A stretch of DNA of 64,000 nt. Origin: Shimia sp. Alg240-R146. GTDB taxonomy: Bacteria; Pseudomonadota; Alphaproteobacteria; Rhodobacterales; Rhodobacteraceae. The notes under the pieces are model-generated. The model worked only from the letters and a program-made list of their open reading frames with translations. It was not told the DNA's origin and searched no databases. Below, piece by piece: positions 62,889 to 64,000 of the stretch (positions within the stretch are counted from its first letter, which is position 1; every line of letters starts with the position of its first letter). The DNA is taken from positions 434,001-498,000 of the forward strand of contig NZ_CAMZOK010000003.1 of assembly GCF_947331465.1 (NCBI RefSeq), read 5' to 3'. The position numbers and the translations under genes are program-made.

Positions 62889-64000
62889 ATGGCTGATCCG
62901 ACAGGTCCTGGCATCGTGGACGGAACCGAGAACGATGACGTAGTGAATGTGGGTTTCACCGACGGCGAAGGTGACGCAGCTGCAAATTCCGGCGCCGCAA
63001 TCAGCACGCAAGGTGGTGACGATCTGGTCGTCAGCGGTGCTGGCGATGACACAATTTATGCCGGTAACGGCGACGACACCGTTCTCGCAGGCGCCGGCGA
63101 CGACGAGGTTCTCGGCGACGAATCCGACCCGCAAGACGCGGATCAGGATGGCGACGCGGAACCGGGCGATGACCTGCTTGCCGGCGAAGCTGGTTCCGAC
63201 ACCATCGACGGTGGCGGCGGCGACGACGTGATCTATGGTGGTTTTGCGCCTGTCAGCGATACCAGCGGCGGCACGTCTGGCGGTGTTGAAAGCTTTAACT
63301 GGAGCGAAATCGGCACGCCGGCGGATGGTGACCCGCTCGCGGGCCCCGTTACACAGGACACCGGTTCTGTTTCCGTGGCTTATTCCTCCACGACCACCGG
63401 CGGCACAACTCCAGAGTTTGACGACGCCACGCAAATCGTCGATGGCCTCGACGGCGGCGGCGAAACGATTGACCCGAACAGCGGCCTGCGCATGGACACC
63501 GGTGCCGGCACCGGTGCCACAACCACTGCGGCGCTTGAGTTCTCCGAAGCGGTTGAAAACGCTCAATTCCGCATCAATGACATCGACGGCAATGCCGTGA
63601 CAAAGGTCTGGGCCTACGACACTGAAGGCAACCGGATTGAGGTCACACTGACCAGCGAAGATGGCAGCAACCTGCATCTCGTGGACATCGATGGCGACGG
63701 CACCACCGAAGGTGCAATCTCAGACGGTAGCGCTCCGGGTGACGCGGCGACTGGCGGCAACTCGGTCTTGGTGGACATTCCCGGTCCAGTGGCGCGCATC
63801 GAGATCATCACCATCAACCTCGATGATGAGTCAGCGGATGTGACCGTTTCCGACGTCTACTTCACCACAGATGGCGTTGTGACCTCGACCGAGGACGGCG
63901 ACGACGTTCTGTTGGGCGGCGATGGCAGCGACATGATCTATGGTCAGGACGGCGAAGACGAGATCACCGGCGGCGCAGGTGTCGATACCATCGACGGCGG
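62889..64000 (+). CDS. RTX/hemolysin-type calcium-binding repeat protein (partial)
   Basis: The ATG at 62889 follows GAGGGA and the frame stays open to the window end, giving at least 370 residues. Glycine- and aspartate-rich nonapeptides (GGDDLVVSGAGDD, GNGDDTVLAGAGDD, GGGGDDVIYGG, GGDGSDMIYGQDGED) form calcium-binding beta-rolls at the start and again near the end. Between them (about residues 125-330) lies a beta-type domain without repeats. Proteins of this kind are secreted by type I systems from a C-terminal signal, which is outside the window. There is no N-terminal signal peptide, consistent with this route. Confidence 0.85.
   Translation, partial: MADPTGPGIVDGTENDDVVNVGFTDGEGDAAANSGAAISTQGGDDLVVSGAGDDTIYAGNGDDTVLAGAGDDEVLGDESDPQDADQDGDAEPGDDLLAGEAGSDTIDGGGGDDVIYGGFAPVSDTSGGTSGGVESFNWSEIGTPADGDPLAGPVTQDTGSVSVAYSSTTTGGTTPEFDDATQIVDGLDGGGETIDPNSGLRMDTGAGTGATTTAALEFSEAVENAQFRINDIDGNAVTKVWAYDTEGNRIEVTLTSEDGSNLHLVDIDGDGTTEGAISDGSAPGDAATGGNSVLVDIPGPVARIEIITINLDDESADVTVSDVYFTTDGVVTSTEDGDDVLLGGDGSDMIYGQDGEDEITGGAGVDTIDG

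Noticed and set aside
1-64000. CRISPR arrays, insertion sequences, prophage or integrase genes
   Set aside because: I looked for regular repeats with spacers, transposase or integrase motifs and found none.

Overview
The window looks like chromosomal DNA of a marine alphaproteobacterium of the family Rhodobacteraceae (Roseobacter group). This is inferred from gene content, not from a marker gene: a C4-dicarboxylate TRAP system and a fused TAXI-TRAP system, a bioMNY biotin transporter, a NasT/NasS-controlled nitrate operon, a hemP-imelysin iron cluster, the murA-DUF2948-hisD block, a candidate CtrA site, and a dispersed intergenic motif that I associate with roseobacters. GC content is high and genes are tightly packed. 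I see no insertion sequence, prophage, integrase or CRISPR array.

Layout. (1) 1-2901: end of a urease operon (ureC tail, a DUF1127 gene, ureE, ureF, a DUF3995 membrane protein, ureG). (2) 3015-6156: TRAP transporter dctPQM. (3) 6219-9966: a TraB/GumN protein, then a small glycan-type cassette (FdtA-like isomerase, GT2 glycosyltransferase, FAD oxidoreductase). (4) 10088-15741: bioMNY with a downstream acyl-CoA ligase and a thiolase-like protein (an arrangement like Bacillus yhfUTS), then a zinc deacylase. (5) 15859-20402: ilvD, small genes, an AraC regulator and a GT32-type glycosyltransferase. (6) 20420-32048: a PAS-LuxR regulator facing an M20 hydrolase, a peptide-type ABC transporter split by an unrecognised 644-residue membrane protein, an aldehyde dehydrogenase and an SDR.

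(7) 32207-44338: the complete nitrate-assimilation locus. NasT (ANTAR antiterminator) and NasS (nitrate sensor) precede a 250-base leader. The leader carries two tandem hairpins with identical hexaloops and a terminator, followed by nrtABC transporter genes, a globin, nirB, nirD and the nitrate reductase. This is the most complete regulatory circuit visible here. (8) 44342-49441, minus strand: iron-uptake cluster hemP, imelysin, di-heme oxidase-like protein, second imelysin, DUF1513. (9) 50206-57553: UspA, fused TRAP permease and TAXI binding protein, an RpiR regulator, and divergently a BKACE enzyme with a class III aminotransferase. This reads as an uptake and catabolic module for an amino compound. 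(10) 57554-62044, minus strand: a phosphodiesterase-type gene, hisD, DUF2948, murA and a 56-residue basic protein. (11) 62131-64000: tRNA-Thr(GGT), a low-coding stretch with the CtrA-type site, and the start of an RTX-repeat protein that runs off the end.

Five genes whose products are exported binding or uptake proteins (dctP, nrtA, the peptide-type SBP, the TAXI SBP, the first imelysin) are each followed directly by a strong hairpin, consistent with raised expression of the first gene relative to its partners. All functional calls come from reading the sequence and knowledge of the families; no database search was possible.
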